A stretch of 27,927 nucleotides of DNA from DASSKK01 sp035690495 (GTDB taxonomy: Bacteria; Actinomycetota; Actinomycetes; Propionibacteriales; Nocardioidaceae). The notes beneath the pieces were generated by a model. The model ran no database searches. It had not been told where the DNA came from and saw only the letters and a list, made by a program, of their open reading frames with translations. How positions within the stretch are numbered: position 1 is the first letter of the stretch; each line of letters starts with the position of its first letter. Positions 1 to 7,867 of this stretch are shown here, in pieces. Both the position numbers and the translations under genes were made by a program. The stretch lies in contig DASSKK010000023.1 of assembly GCA_035690495.1 (NCBI GenBank), forward strand, positions 1 through 27,927. The letters run 5' to 3'.

Positions 1-770
1 ACCACGTGGGTGTGCTCGCCCGGACTGTCCTGGATGCCGCGCTGGTGCTGGACACCGTCAGCGGTCACGACGCACGCGTGCCCTCGTCCCTGGATCTACC
101 CGCATCGACAGCAGCGCGCCAGCTGGAGCAGATTCGGCCGCTGCGCATCGGCATCGAGGAGGACTTCTTCTTCGACGACGTCGACCACGACGTGGAAGCC
201 CTCGTGCGGCAGACGCTAGAAGCCCTCACTGAGGCGGGCGCCCAGGTCCAGCACGTCGGACTGCCGTCGCTCACAAACGCCATCTACGCCCTGACAGTGA
301 TCGACACCGCCGAAACGACGACCTTTCACGACGCCCAGTTCCAGCGGCGGGCACACGACTACGGCGACGACGTCCGCGTACTGGTCGAGTGCGGTGCCTT
401 GCCGTCAGCTGTCGACTACCTGCAAGCACAGCAGATCCGGTCACAGGTCCGACACGACTTCCAGAAGGCATTTGACGAGGTCGACGTCCTCATCTCACCG
501 ACCCTCCCGATACAGACGCCACGGATCGGTGAGTCAGTGGTGCAAGTGAACGGTCAGGAACGCGAGAGAGACCAGGAACTGATGCGCCTGGTGGGACCAG
601 CCAACCTCGTCGGCATCCCATCAAGCTCAGTGCCGTGCGGGCTCCTGCACGGTATACCGGTCGGAATGCAAATCATCGGCCCCGCACTCGGCGAGCCGGC
701 AGTTCTCCGTGCTGCAGCAGCGGTCGAGGACATCTTCCGGCTCCAGTCCAACCCCAGCGGCGTCACCTGA
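1..770 (+). CDS. Amidase signature family enzyme, C-terminal part (5' end outside window)
   Basis: About 255 residues of the C-terminal half of an amidase-signature hydrolase, which cleaves a carboxamide to acid and ammonia. The frame is open through the first base, and the GTG at position 6 lies inside a conserved stretch (GVLARTVLDAALVLD), so it is not the start. The C-terminus carries the family pattern GPANLVGIPSSSVPCG followed by GIPVGMQIIGP. The glycine/serine-rich signature with the Ser-cisSer-Lys catalytic residues must lie upstream of the window and cannot be checked. The gene converges on the minus-strand hydantoin operon. A role on the ring-opened half-amides or carbamoyl products of that pathway is inference from context; substrate cannot be read from this fragment. 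GatA is less likely given the company. Confidence 0.85.
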   Translation, partial: HVGVLARTVLDAALVLDTVSGHDARVPSSLDLPASTAARQLEQIRPLRIGIEEDFFFDDVDHDVEALVRQTLEALTEAGAQVQHVGLPSLTNAIYALTVIDTAETTTFHDAQFQRRAHDYGDDVRVLVECGALPSAVDYLQAQQIRSQVRHDFQKAFDEVDVLISPTLPIQTPRIGESVVQVNGQERERDQELMRLVGPANLVGIPSSSVPCGLLHGIPVGMQIIGPALGEPAVLRAAAAVEDIFRLQSNPSGVT

Positions 771-785
771 CGACGACCGGGTCGA

Positions 786-816
786 CCGCCGCCGCCGCCG
801 CAGCGGCGAAAGGCGG
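786..816. terminator. CCG repeat and possible hairpin between convergent genes
   Basis: Five CCG triplets (786-800) run into a GCGGCG arm and a further GGCGG at 812-816, so several alternative G+C hairpins can form between the amidase stop and the end of the deacetylase-like gene. No T-run follows. A shared terminator is plausible but weakly supported. Nothing else was recognised in 771-913. Confidence 0.3.
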
Positions 817-913
817 ACACGACAGAGCCCGTGGACATCTGCCGCTACGACACCCCCGGCTACCTCGGGAAGCAGCGGGCCGACAGCGTGGCGGCCCCTC
901 GACCTCACATCCC

Positions 914-1795
914 TCACCTCGTGCGGGGGGACCGAGCCTTGAAGTCGTCAGCGATGGTGTCGAAGTTTGCCCACTTCACGCCGTCGTGCTTGTTGAAGTG
1001 CTCAATCAGGCGCTCGAGCATGAGCAGCACCTGAGGTCTCCCTGAAACGTCTGGGTGGATCGTCATGGTGAAGACGCCGTAGTCCATCTCGCGGTAGACC
1101 CAGTCGAACTGGTCGCGCCAGATCTCCTCCAAGTGCCGCGGACTGACGAACCCGTGACTGTTGGGGCTCGTCTTGATGAAGAGCATGGGTGGGAGGTCGT
1201 CGAGGTACCAACTGGCGGGGATCTCGACCAGGTCAGTCTCCTGACCTCGCACCAACGGCTTCATCCACTCGTCAGCACTCTTGTTGTAGTCGATCTTGGA
1301 CCACGTGTCGCCCACGCGTACGTAGTAGGGCTCGAAGTCGCGATGCATCAGCGAGTGGTCATACTTGATGCCCCGCTCCAACAGGAGCTCGTTTGTGACA
1401 GGGGAGAATTCCCACCACGGCGCAACATATCCGGTGGGCCGCTGGCCGCTTCGCTTCTCGATGAGCTCAATGGAGTAGTCGAGGATCGCTGACTCCTGCT
1501 CACGGCTCATGGCGATGGGGTTCTCGTGGCTGTACCCGTGAACGCCGATCTCGTGGCCAGCGGAGATGACCTGCTCGAACTGCTCGGGAAAGGTCTCGAT
1601 CGAGTGCCCTGGCCAGAACCATGTGGCCGGTAGGCCGTATTTCTTCAGTAGGGCATTCAGGCGCGGTACACCAACTTCGCCGGCGAACACGCCACGCGAT
1701 ATGTCGTCTGGCGAGTCCTCGCCTCCGTACGAGCCGAGCCAACCGCCCACGGCATCAACGTCGATGCCAAGCGCAACAAAGATCTCTTTTGCCAT
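914..1795 (-). CDS. CE4 polysaccharide deacetylase-family hydrolase, HpPgdA type
   Basis: 293 residues, an NodB-fold (CE4) metal hydrolase. Visible metal-site residues are D12/D14 in LGIDVDA near the N-terminus, H86 and H90 in GHEIGVHGYSH, and a late histidine in MTIHPDV (H247). The sequence closely follows the pattern of Helicobacter pylori PgdA (SYGGEDSPDDISRG, YVAPWWEF, EIPASWYLDDLPPM) as I remember it. It has no signal peptide or membrane anchor, so it is probably cytosolic. The ATG has GGAGAG seven bases upstream. It is the last gene of the hydantoin operon, 73 bases after the asparaginase gene. A cytosolic member in a ureide-degrading operon fits poorly with peptidoglycan editing. A cyclic imide or ureide ring-opening role is my inference (see findings). 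Confidence 0.85.
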   Translation of the reverse strand: MAKEIFVALGIDVDAVGGWLGSYGGEDSPDDISRGVFAGEVGVPRLNALLKKYGLPATWFWPGHSIETFPEQFEQVISAGHEIGVHGYSHENPIAMSREQESAILDYSIELIEKRSGQRPTGYVAPWWEFSPVTNELLLERGIKYDHSLMHRDFEPYYVRVGDTWSKIDYNKSADEWMKPLVRGQETDLVEIPASWYLDDLPPMLFIKTSPNSHGFVSPRHLEEIWRDQFDWVYREMDYGVFTMTIHPDVSGRPQVLLMLERLIEHFNKHDGVKWANFDTIADDFKARSPRTR

Positions 1796-1868
1796 CCCGA
1801 AACTCTCCGTTCTCTGTTGTCCTTAAACAGCTTGCTCCCGGTACGCCACACCGGAAGCAACTCAGGCG

Positions 1869-2870
1869 TTAGATGTACTGGTCGAGCGCCTCCCGGGTAA
1901 CCGAGTTACCAGCTGAAAGCATCATTGCGAGCAAGAGGCGGCCGTGGAAGAGTGGGAGGCCACCGAGGTTCAGCGCACCATTGGCGACCAAGTCTGCCGC
2001 ACCACCGTTGCCGTAGATCTCAGCGACAGGGCCTTCGGCCACCCGAGTTGAGAGCCCAACTACCGTGCCCGAGGCAGTTGCGTCCCGTACCCAGTCGCGA
2101 ATGGCATGGTTGCCGTTACCGGCCCCCGTGCCTGCAAGGACCACTCCCCTGGCCCCGGCGCCCACCGCTGCTTCTGCGAGTGCAGAGTCAGCGCCGGGGT
2201 AGAGGGCGACAACATCCACTCGGGTGTGATCGAACGCCGGTCCGGGTCTTCGCAAGCCCGGCGCCTTGAGCGGACGGGCGGTGAAACGGATGCCGTCGGT
2301 GCCTATGCGTCCGATCGGTCCACTATCGCTCGCCCTGAACGGTTCAAGCGCCAGCGTGTGATGCTTACGCAGGCGTGCTGGCGAGAAGATGTAGTCACCG
2401 AAGCAGACCAAGGCGCCACAGCCTCTTGCCTCATCAGAGGCCGCGACGAGAACCGCCGATGAGAGGTTGTGTGGCCCATCGCTGTCGGGGCGGTCAGCCG
2501 CCTTCTGTGCCCCGGTCAGTACCACCGGTTTCTCCGAGTCGTGGACCAGGTCCAAGAGGTAGGCGCTCTCCTCCATGGTGTCAGTTCCGTGGGTGATCAC
2601 CACACCGTCCACATCGTCACGTTGGACTTCCGCGGCCACAGCGTCGGACATGGCCCGGAGGTCCCGGTGGGTGAACAGGTATGAGCCCAGGCGGAGAAGA
2701 TCTCGCCCCTCCACGGCCACACCGTCAGCATCGAGGTTCACCAAGAGCTCATCCGCCGTCCGGTTGGCCACGGCTGCGCCGTCGTCGCCCTTGCTGGAGG
2801 CGATCGTTCCGCCCGTCCCCAACACAACCACGCGCCTCACCGGCCTACTGGCGAACGACTCTTCCTTCAT
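1869..2870 (-). CDS. Asparaginase/glutaminase-family amidohydrolase
   Basis: 333 residues, normal for a type II-like L-asparaginase; it would hydrolyse a side-chain amide such as asparagine to aspartate and ammonia. The first nucleophile motif GTGGTIAS (T22) and the second motif THGTDTMEESAYLL (T96-D97) are present, as is DSDGPHNL, which corresponds to the family's SADGPxNL. The lysine that completes the Thr-Asp-Lys triad in E. coli AnsB seems to be replaced in the stretch AASDEARG; other actinobacterial homologues may share this. The ATG has AAGAGG seven bases upstream. There is no signal peptide. It lies 166 bases downstream of the hydantoinase and 73 bases before the CE4 gene, so it is probably part of the same operon, perhaps acting on amides released from ring-opened substrates (inference). 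Confidence 0.85.
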   Translation of the reverse strand: MKEESFASRPVRRVVVLGTGGTIASSKGDDGAAVANRTADELLVNLDADGVAVEGRDLLRLGSYLFTHRDLRAMSDAVAAEVQRDDVDGVVITHGTDTMEESAYLLDLVHDSEKPVVLTGAQKAADRPDSDGPHNLSSAVLVAASDEARGCGALVCFGDYIFSPARLRKHHTLALEPFRASDSGPIGRIGTDGIRFTARPLKAPGLRRPGPAFDHTRVDVVALYPGADSALAEAAVGAGARGVVLAGTGAGNGNHAIRDWVRDATASGTVVGLSTRVAEGPVAEIYGNGGAADLVANGALNLGGLPLFHGRLLLAMMLSAGNSVTREALDQYI

Positions 2871-3036
2871 GGCATCGCCTCTTCAACGTTCCGAGCCGCG
2901 CGCTTGGCCCGATGAAAGGCCACCGTAGAGTCACCGGAGAGCAGCAGCAGCGCTACGAGGGAAACCTGCCTAGCGTGCGGAGTCGGACCACGGCGGACCG
3001 GGCCGGTGTGCGGGCATGCCGTTCCTTCTCGCTCGT

Positions 3037-4464
3037 TCACTGGATTCGTAGGGGCTCGGCCGGCGTGCGCTGAGCAGAGAGCGTCCCCATGTGCTCGGCC
3101 CGCTTGATGAACGCGCCGTGACCAGGTCTTCCGACCACTTGGCCGTCTTCGTACACAACGCTCCCCCGGCTGAGCACCACCTGCGGTGAACCCTTCACCT
3201 GGCGGCCCTCGTAGGCACAGTAGTCAACCTTCGAGACCTGGTCCTCCACGGAGAGTGTCACGCTGCGGTCAGGATCGAAGACGACGATGTCCGCGTCGCT
3301 GCCCACAGCGATCGTGCCCTTGCGGGGGAAGAGGCCAAACAGCTTTGCGGGCGACGTGGAGAGCAGGTCCACCATCCTGTTGAGGCTGATGTGCCCGGTG
3401 CGCACCCCACCGTCGTAGACCATCTGGAGCCGCAGTTCCACTCCCGGCCCACCGTTCGGGATCTTGCTGAAGTCGTCTGCGCCCATCTCCTTCTGCCCCT
3501 TGAAGCAGAACGGACAGTGGTCTGTGGAGATGACGGACAGGTCGTCGAAGGCAAGTCCTCGCCACAGAGCCGCTTGGTTCTCCCTGGCACGTGCTGGAGG
3601 CGTGAAGACGTATTTCGCCGCTTCAAAGCCGGACGAGTCGTACACGCTGTCGTCGAGGAACAGGTACTGCGGGCAGGTCTCGGCGTAGGCGTGCTGTCCC
3701 CGGCCTCGAGCTTCGGCCACGTGCTGCAGCGACCGCTCGGCCGACAGGTGGACGATGTAGATCGGCGCCTCAGCCATCTCGGCGATGGCGATGGCACTGT
3801 GCACGGCTTCGGCCTCGGCGAGAGCAGGACGCGTTGAGGCGTGAAACTTGGGGCCGGTCTTGCCGGCGCGCAGGGCCCTGCGCACGAGTACGTCAATGAC
3901 GCCCCCGTTCTCGGCGTGCATCATCGTCAACATCCCCTGCTCGCCCGCTATGGAGAGCGCCTCGAAGATCGTCTCGTCGTCGACCATGAGCGCTCCCTTA
4001 TAGGCCATGAAGAGCTTGAAGCTCGTCACGCCCTCTTTGATCAGGGTAGGAACGTCCTGCAGCCGACCGCCTTCCAGGTCGCTGATGATCATGTGGAAGC
4101 CGACGTCCACGACCGGCTGGTGCGCCTGCAACTTCTCCTGCCAGCCGTCCAGAGCATGCATCAGACTCTGGCCACGAGCCTGCACAGGGAAGTCAATGAT
4201 GGTGGTGGTCCCGCCCTTGGCTGCAGCGGCCGTCCCACTGGTGAAGGTGTCGATGGTCTCCGTGCCTGCCAGTGGCATCTCCATGTGCGTGTGCGGGTCC
4301 ACGCCACCGGGCAGCACGAGTTTTCCGGACGCGTCGATGACGCGCTCCGCCTGGACCTCGATGTTGTGCCCGATCATCGTGATGACTTCGTCGTCCACGA
4401 GGACATCAGCGGTGTAGTCATCGACGGCCGTGACGATGCGACCGTTGCGGATCAGGGTGCGCAT
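3037..4464 (-). CDS. Hydantoinase / dihydropyrimidinase (first copy)
   Basis: 475 residues, a cyclic amidohydrolase that opens hydantoin or dihydropyrimidine rings to N-carbamoyl amino acids. All binuclear metal ligands expected in D-hydantoinases are seen: H58 and H60 (GGVDPHTHMEMP), the carboxylated K150 (TSFKLFMAYKG), H183 (MMHAENG), H239 (YIVHLSAE) and D315 (ISTDHCPF), with Y155 near the substrate. The spacing matches classical D-hydantoinases. ATG is preceded by GAGGAG five bases away. It sits 51 bases after the racemase gene in an operon whose first gene is a D-type carbamoylase, so a D-hydantoinase role is likely. Substrate range (5-substituted hydantoins, dihydrouracil or others) cannot be told from sequence. 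Confidence 0.93.
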   Translation of the reverse strand: MRTLIRNGRIVTAVDDYTADVLVDDEVITMIGHNIEVQAERVIDASGKLVLPGGVDPHTHMEMPLAGTETIDTFTSGTAAAAKGGTTTIIDFPVQARGQSLMHALDGWQEKLQAHQPVVDVGFHMIISDLEGGRLQDVPTLIKEGVTSFKLFMAYKGALMVDDETIFEALSIAGEQGMLTMMHAENGGVIDVLVRRALRAGKTGPKFHASTRPALAEAEAVHSAIAIAEMAEAPIYIVHLSAERSLQHVAEARGRGQHAYAETCPQYLFLDDSVYDSSGFEAAKYVFTPPARARENQAALWRGLAFDDLSVISTDHCPFCFKGQKEMGADDFSKIPNGGPGVELRLQMVYDGGVRTGHISLNRMVDLLSTSPAKLFGLFPRKGTIAVGSDADIVVFDPDRSVTLSVEDQVSKVDYCAYEGRQVKGSPQVVLSRGSVVYEDGQVVGRPGHGAFIKRAEHMGTLSAQRTPAEPLRIQ

Positions 4465-4515
4465 TCTGTCTCCTCGGGGTCTCGCGGGTATTCGAACGGT
4501 GGAGATGATGTCTCG

Positions 4516-5259
4516 TCAGCGGCGGACTGAAGCTTGAAGGGCATCCGCGACGCCGACGAGCTCCTTCGGCTCTGGGTGCTGGAAGGCTCTGACTTTGCTC
4601 GTGGTGAGGCCGTACGCTTGCAGGCCTTCCAGCAGCTTGACGGAGGCGACGACACCATCGATGACTGGCACCCCCGGCATCCGCTCTCGGAGCCAGTCGT
4701 CCAGCGGTCCCATGCCGGCGCAACCCAGCGCGATGGCTTCTGCCCCGTCTTCGGCGATCGCCCGTCTGGCCTCGGTCAGGATCGCCTCGCCGGCCGCGTC
4801 GACGTCCGAGTCGATGTCGAGGACGGCGAGCCCGGATGAACGGACGGACGCACACCGGCTCTCGAGCCCATACCGTCGTACCAAGTCTTGAAGCATAGGG
4901 ACGATGCGCGGGATGACGGTCACGACACTGAACTTGTGTGCGAGGGTACACGCCATGAGCATGGACGATTCGGCTATTCCCATCACCGGTGCATCCACCA
5001 GTTCGCGGGCGGCATAGAGCCCCGGGTCCCCGTAGCACGCCACCACGAAGCCGTCGTAGTCGCTTCTACTCTCTGCGACGGCCTCCAACGTGGCTGCGGC
5101 CGCGAGCGCTTCCTCCGCGTGTCCTTCGATTGACCTCGGCCCCCACGGAGCCGACACGGCCTCCACCAGCGTCCCGGGCAGTGCGTGGCGTCGTGCCGCC
5201 TCCAGGATGTCCTTGGTCATGGAGTCGGTGGTGTTGGGGTTGATGACGAGGATTCGCAT
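4516..5259 (-). CDS. Aspartate/glutamate/hydantoin racemase family protein
   Basis: 247 residues, cofactor-independent racemase with two catalytic cysteines: C75 in VACYGDPG and C180 in ALGCAGMGP, which fits the positions used in hydantoin racemases. The N-terminus MRILVINPNTT is also typical of that group (allantoin racemase is a close alternative). It would interconvert D- and L-5-substituted hydantoins, letting both enantiomers enter the D-specific route encoded on either side. The ATG has GGGAG about six bases upstream and lies only 12 bases after the stop of the carbamoylase, so the two are co-transcribed. The fold is certain from motifs; hydantoin as substrate is from context. Confidence 0.9.
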   Translation of the reverse strand: MRILVINPNTTDSMTKDILEAARRHALPGTLVEAVSAPWGPRSIEGHAEEALAAAATLEAVAESRSDYDGFVVACYGDPGLYAARELVDAPVMGIAESSMLMACTLAHKFSVVTVIPRIVPMLQDLVRRYGLESRCASVRSSGLAVLDIDSDVDAAGEAILTEARRAIAEDGAEAIALGCAGMGPLDDWLRERMPGVPVIDGVVASVKLLEGLQAYGLTTSKVRAFQHPEPKELVGVADALQASVRR

Positions 5260-5271
5260 GCCCGGCTCCCG

Positions 5272-6213
5272 TCAGGAGAAGTCGACCGGGATCGGGTCGC
5301 CTCGACCGACCCGATCGACGATGAGGGAGTAGTGCTCCGGCCGTCGGTGGGCCGCGAAGTTGAAGACGCTCTGTCGGTACGGCTCCGAGTAGTCCAGGTC
5401 AACGGTGGAGATCACCACCTCGTCGTCCTCGGTCCGGGCCTTGGCGACGATCTCGCCTGACGGTGCGGCGATGGCGGACCCACCGATCATGTGGCTGCCG
5501 TCCTCGTCGCCGGACTTGCCAGCCGCCGCCACCCAAAGCGCGTTCTGGTAGGCCCCAGCGCGCAGGGACAGCAGGTGGGTGGCCATCTTCGCGTGTGGCT
5601 CCTCTCGCCATCCCGGGACACTGGTCGGGGTGTTGTAGCCGAGGACGACGAGGTCGGCCCCTTGCAGGGCGAGCACGCGGTACACCTCGGGCCAGCGCCG
5701 GTCGTTGCACAGACACATGCCGACCTTGACGCCGTCGACCTCGAACACACCGAAGCCGAGGTCCCCGACCTCGAAGTACCGCTTCTCCAGGTGCTGGGCG
5801 GGAAGCCCCTCGATCTTGTCCGCGTGCCCCGGCAGATGAATCTTCCGGTACTTGCCGACCACCTGGCCGTTCGAATCGACGAGGATGGACGTGTTGAAGT
5901 GCTGTCCTTCCCCGGTCCGCTCTGCGTACCCAAGGTAGAAGCCAACACCGAGCTCGACGGCGCGGTCGAACAGGGGCTTGACCTCGGCACTGGGCATCTC
6001 GGTTTCGAAGTACTCGTCCATCTTGCGCGCGTCGTCCTCCCAGTACCGGGGGAAGAACGTGGTGAGGGTGAGCTCCGGGAAGACCACGAACTGGGCACCC
6101 CGCTGATGAGACTCCTCCAGGAGCTGGATCAGCCGCGTCACCACGGCCGCCCGGTCCTCACCGGGCTGGATCCCGCCGACCTGTGCAACCGCCAGGTTGA
6201 ACTGTCTATTCAC
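5272..6213 (-). CDS. N-carbamoyl-D-amino acid hydrolase (nitrilase superfamily)
   Basis: 313 residues from the GTG at 6213. This start is chosen over an upstream ATG at 6288 because a strong GGAGGA site lies just before it, the promoter and operators lie between the two candidates, and MNRQFNLAVAQVGG is the usual family N-terminus. The Glu-Lys-Cys catalytic set is complete: E47 (FPELTLTTFFPR), K124 (YRKIHLPG) and C169 (CLCNDRRWPE), close to the positions in the Agrobacterium D-carbamoylase. The product converts N-carbamoyl-D-amino acids to D-amino acid, carbon dioxide and ammonia, completing ring opening by the hydantoinase. It is the first gene of the LacI-controlled minus-strand operon. Confidence 0.92.
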   Translation of the reverse strand: MNRQFNLAVAQVGGIQPGEDRAAVVTRLIQLLEESHQRGAQFVVFPELTLTTFFPRYWEDDARKMDEYFETEMPSAEVKPLFDRAVELGVGFYLGYAERTGEGQHFNTSILVDSNGQVVGKYRKIHLPGHADKIEGLPAQHLEKRYFEVGDLGFGVFEVDGVKVGMCLCNDRRWPEVYRVLALQGADLVVLGYNTPTSVPGWREEPHAKMATHLLSLRAGAYQNALWVAAAGKSGDEDGSHMIGGSAIAAPSGEIVAKARTEDDEVVISTVDLDYSEPYRQSVFNFAAHRRPEHYSLIVDRVGRGDPIPVDFS

Positions 6214-6226
6214 CGTCTCCTCCAAG
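6213..6226 (-). promoter_or_regulatory. GTG start and Shine-Dalgarno of the D-carbamoylase
   Basis: Read on the minus strand, GGAGGA is followed by GACG and then GTG. This fixes translation start downstream of the operators and excludes the longer frame opening at 6288. Confidence 0.8.
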
Positions 6227-6230
6227 GCGC

Positions 6231-6254
6231 GCAAACGTTCGCTCAAACGATTGC
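6231..6254. promoter_or_regulatory. Paired LacI-type operators of the D-carbamoylase operon
   Basis: Two pseudo-palindromes with a central CG, GCAAACGTTCGC (6231-6242) and TCAAACGATTGC (6243-6254), abut with centres 12 bp apart. The second departs from the consensus at its first base. They begin immediately downstream of the -10 box on the minus strand, where a bound LacI-family repressor would block transcription. The same motif occurs at 7572-7595 and 13434-13469. Confidence 0.8.
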
Positions 6255-6259
6255 GCTTG

Positions 6260-6288
6260 AGGCTACTGACCCAGTAGCGAGACGTCAA
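6260..6288 (-). promoter_or_regulatory. Promoter of the D-carbamoylase operon
   Basis: On the minus strand TTGACG (6288-6283) and TAGCCT (6265-6260) are separated by 17 bases, a good housekeeping-sigma match of the actinobacterial TAnnnT type. The predicted transcription start falls in the operator pair. Confidence 0.7.
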
Positions 6289-6316
6289 CAGGCGGGTGAC
6301 GTGGCGGGATGACGAA

Positions 6317-7366
6317 TCAACTGGTGCGCCGGGTAGCGGATGCGACGTCCCCGAGCGTGGATGCCCGTGGGATGAGTGTCGGCTGAAGCATCCGAGAGCG
6401 CACCCGGTGGCCGCGCAGGACCTTGAGCATGAGCCGCATGCTCAAGGCCCCCATGTCGAACAGTGGCGAATGCACTGACGTGAGCGGTATGGGCAGCTCG
6501 GCGGCGACGTCCAGGTCGTTGTAGCCCACCACCGCGATGTCGTCCGGAGCGCGCAGTCCGCGGTCACGCATGGCGGCAAGCACTCCCAGCGCAGTGAAGT
6601 CGCTGACCGCGAAAATCGCCGTCGGAGGTTCCGGGCGCGCCAGCAGCTGCTCACCGGCTTCGCGTCCGGTGCCCAGGTCGAAGGCGGACGGGATGACGTA
6701 CTCATCTGGGATCGGGCACCCCACTCCCTCGTAGGCTCGGCGGAACCCCAGTGTCCGCTCCGACCCGGTGCTGGCGTGTGGATCACCGGCGACGACGCCG
6801 ACCCGGCGGTGACCCAGTGAGAGCAGGTGCTCTGCAGCAAGGCGCCCGCCCTTCAGGTCATCCGTGGTTACCGAGGTCTGTCTCGGCAGCCGACGTGCCA
6901 CGAGTAGGTAGGGCACGCCGGAGGCTTGGAGTTCCGCCATGAGATTGGAGTCCGACCGTGAATCTCCGACGATGATGCCGTCGACCTGACGAGAAAGCAT
7001 GAGGTCGAGGCGCGAGCGCTGCAGGTCGGGCCGGTCCTGGGTGTTGACCACGACCGTGTTGTAGCCGGCCTCGATGGCAGTCTGGTCGATGCCGTCATAG
7101 ATCGTGGCCAAGACGACGTCTGTCAAGCGGGGAACCATCACGCCGATGAGCTTCGAGCGTCCAGTGCGCAACGACTGCGCCGCCACGTTGCGCCGATACC
7201 CCCGTTCGTTCGCAAGCTCGCGAACACGTGAGACGGTCTCCGCGCTGACTCCGGACGGATCATCGCTGAGCGCTCGGGACACCGTGGAGACGTGCACGCC
7301 CAACTGCCTGGCCATCAACGCCAAGGTGACCGTCTCCCGCTGCTCCCCTTGCTTGTGACGTGACAT
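6317..7366 (-). CDS. LacI-family transcriptional regulator
   Basis: 349 residues. The N-terminal helix-turn-helix (about 11-60) has the recognition helix VHVSTVSRAL, then the hinge helix NVAAQSLRTGRS, then a periplasmic-binding-protein-like effector domain (about 70-335) with SKLIGVMVPRLTD and AVSDFTALGVLAAMRDRG. Such proteins usually repress and release DNA when a small ligand binds. The gene lies between the permease and the D-carbamoylase operon, and three promoters in this locus carry pairs of central-CG palindromes fitting this family. It is therefore the probable local regulator, with a ureide or a carbamoyl amino acid as likely inducer (inference). No copy of the motif was seen at its own start. 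The ribosome site is weak. Confidence 0.93.
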   Translation of the reverse strand: MSRHKQGEQRETVTLALMARQLGVHVSTVSRALSDDPSGVSAETVSRVRELANERGYRRNVAAQSLRTGRSKLIGVMVPRLTDVVLATIYDGIDQTAIEAGYNTVVVNTQDRPDLQRSRLDLMLSRQVDGIIVGDSRSDSNLMAELQASGVPYLLVARRLPRQTSVTTDDLKGGRLAAEHLLSLGHRRVGVVAGDPHASTGSERTLGFRRAYEGVGCPIPDEYVIPSAFDLGTGREAGEQLLARPEPPTAIFAVSDFTALGVLAAMRDRGLRAPDDIAVVGYNDLDVAAELPIPLTSVHSPLFDMGALSMRLMLKVLRGHRVRSRMLQPTLIPRASTLGDVASATRRTS

Positions 7367-7538
7367 AGTCCCAATTCTGCCTCACCAACCGCCCCGGACC
7401 ATCCAGCGCAACCCAGCGCCGTACCACCATGACCGCCCCGACGACAGGCTGCCTGCCTCGTCCTCCAGCGCAGGGGGTGATCACCGGTGCGCAGCCGAGC
7501 CAACGCGCCTTGATGTGAAGCCGAATCTTGGAGAACCC

Positions 7539-7568
7539 TTGACCCACGTGTGACGAGCACAATACCCT
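7539..7568 (+). promoter_or_regulatory. Promoter of the permease operon
   Basis: TTGACC (7539-7544) and TACCCT (7563-7568) with an 18-base spacer. The operator pair follows at once, the same layout as at the D-carbamoylase promoter. Confidence 0.65.
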
Positions 7569-7571
7569 CAT

Positions 7572-7595
7572 GCAATCGATAGCGCGAACGATTGC
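7572..7595. promoter_or_regulatory. Paired LacI-type operators of the permease operon
   Basis: GCAATCGATAGC (7572-7583, imperfect) and GCGAACGATTGC (7584-7595) with centres 12 bp apart, placed at the expected transcription start. The second 12-mer is identical to the site at 13434-13445. Confidence 0.75.
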
Positions 7596-7867
7596 GTAGA
7601 GGAGGGCGCGGCGGGATGGACAACACATCGTCACGAGTCTCGGCGACGACCAGGACCGGTGTCCGGATGGATGCGTTGCTCTGTCGAAAGGGACTCGCCC
7701 GTCGACATCCGCACCGCCTCTTCCTACCGCGGGCCTGCACCCCGCCCCTCGTCGCTGCTTCCCAGACACGACGCGCCAGTCGACGACTCCGTACGCTGCC
7801 ACCGTGTAGGCCTCAGCGACGCGCTCAAAGCACCCCCACATGCCACAGCTGCCTTGAAGGATGACTC

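Larger units (their letters stand above)
7367..7867. other. Divergent intergenic region with promoter, operators and long leader
   Basis: 501 bases between the regulator and the permease. The part near the regulator (7367-7530) shows no clear feature. A promoter and operator pair for the permease lie at 7539-7595. The remaining 270 bases would be an untranslated leader or hold a small ORF: an ATG at 7616 with GGAGGG some ten bases upstream opens an 82-codon frame ending at 7864, three bases before the permease ATG. Its Arg/Pro-rich composition looks like chance G+C-rich sequence rather than a protein. Confidence 0.5.
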
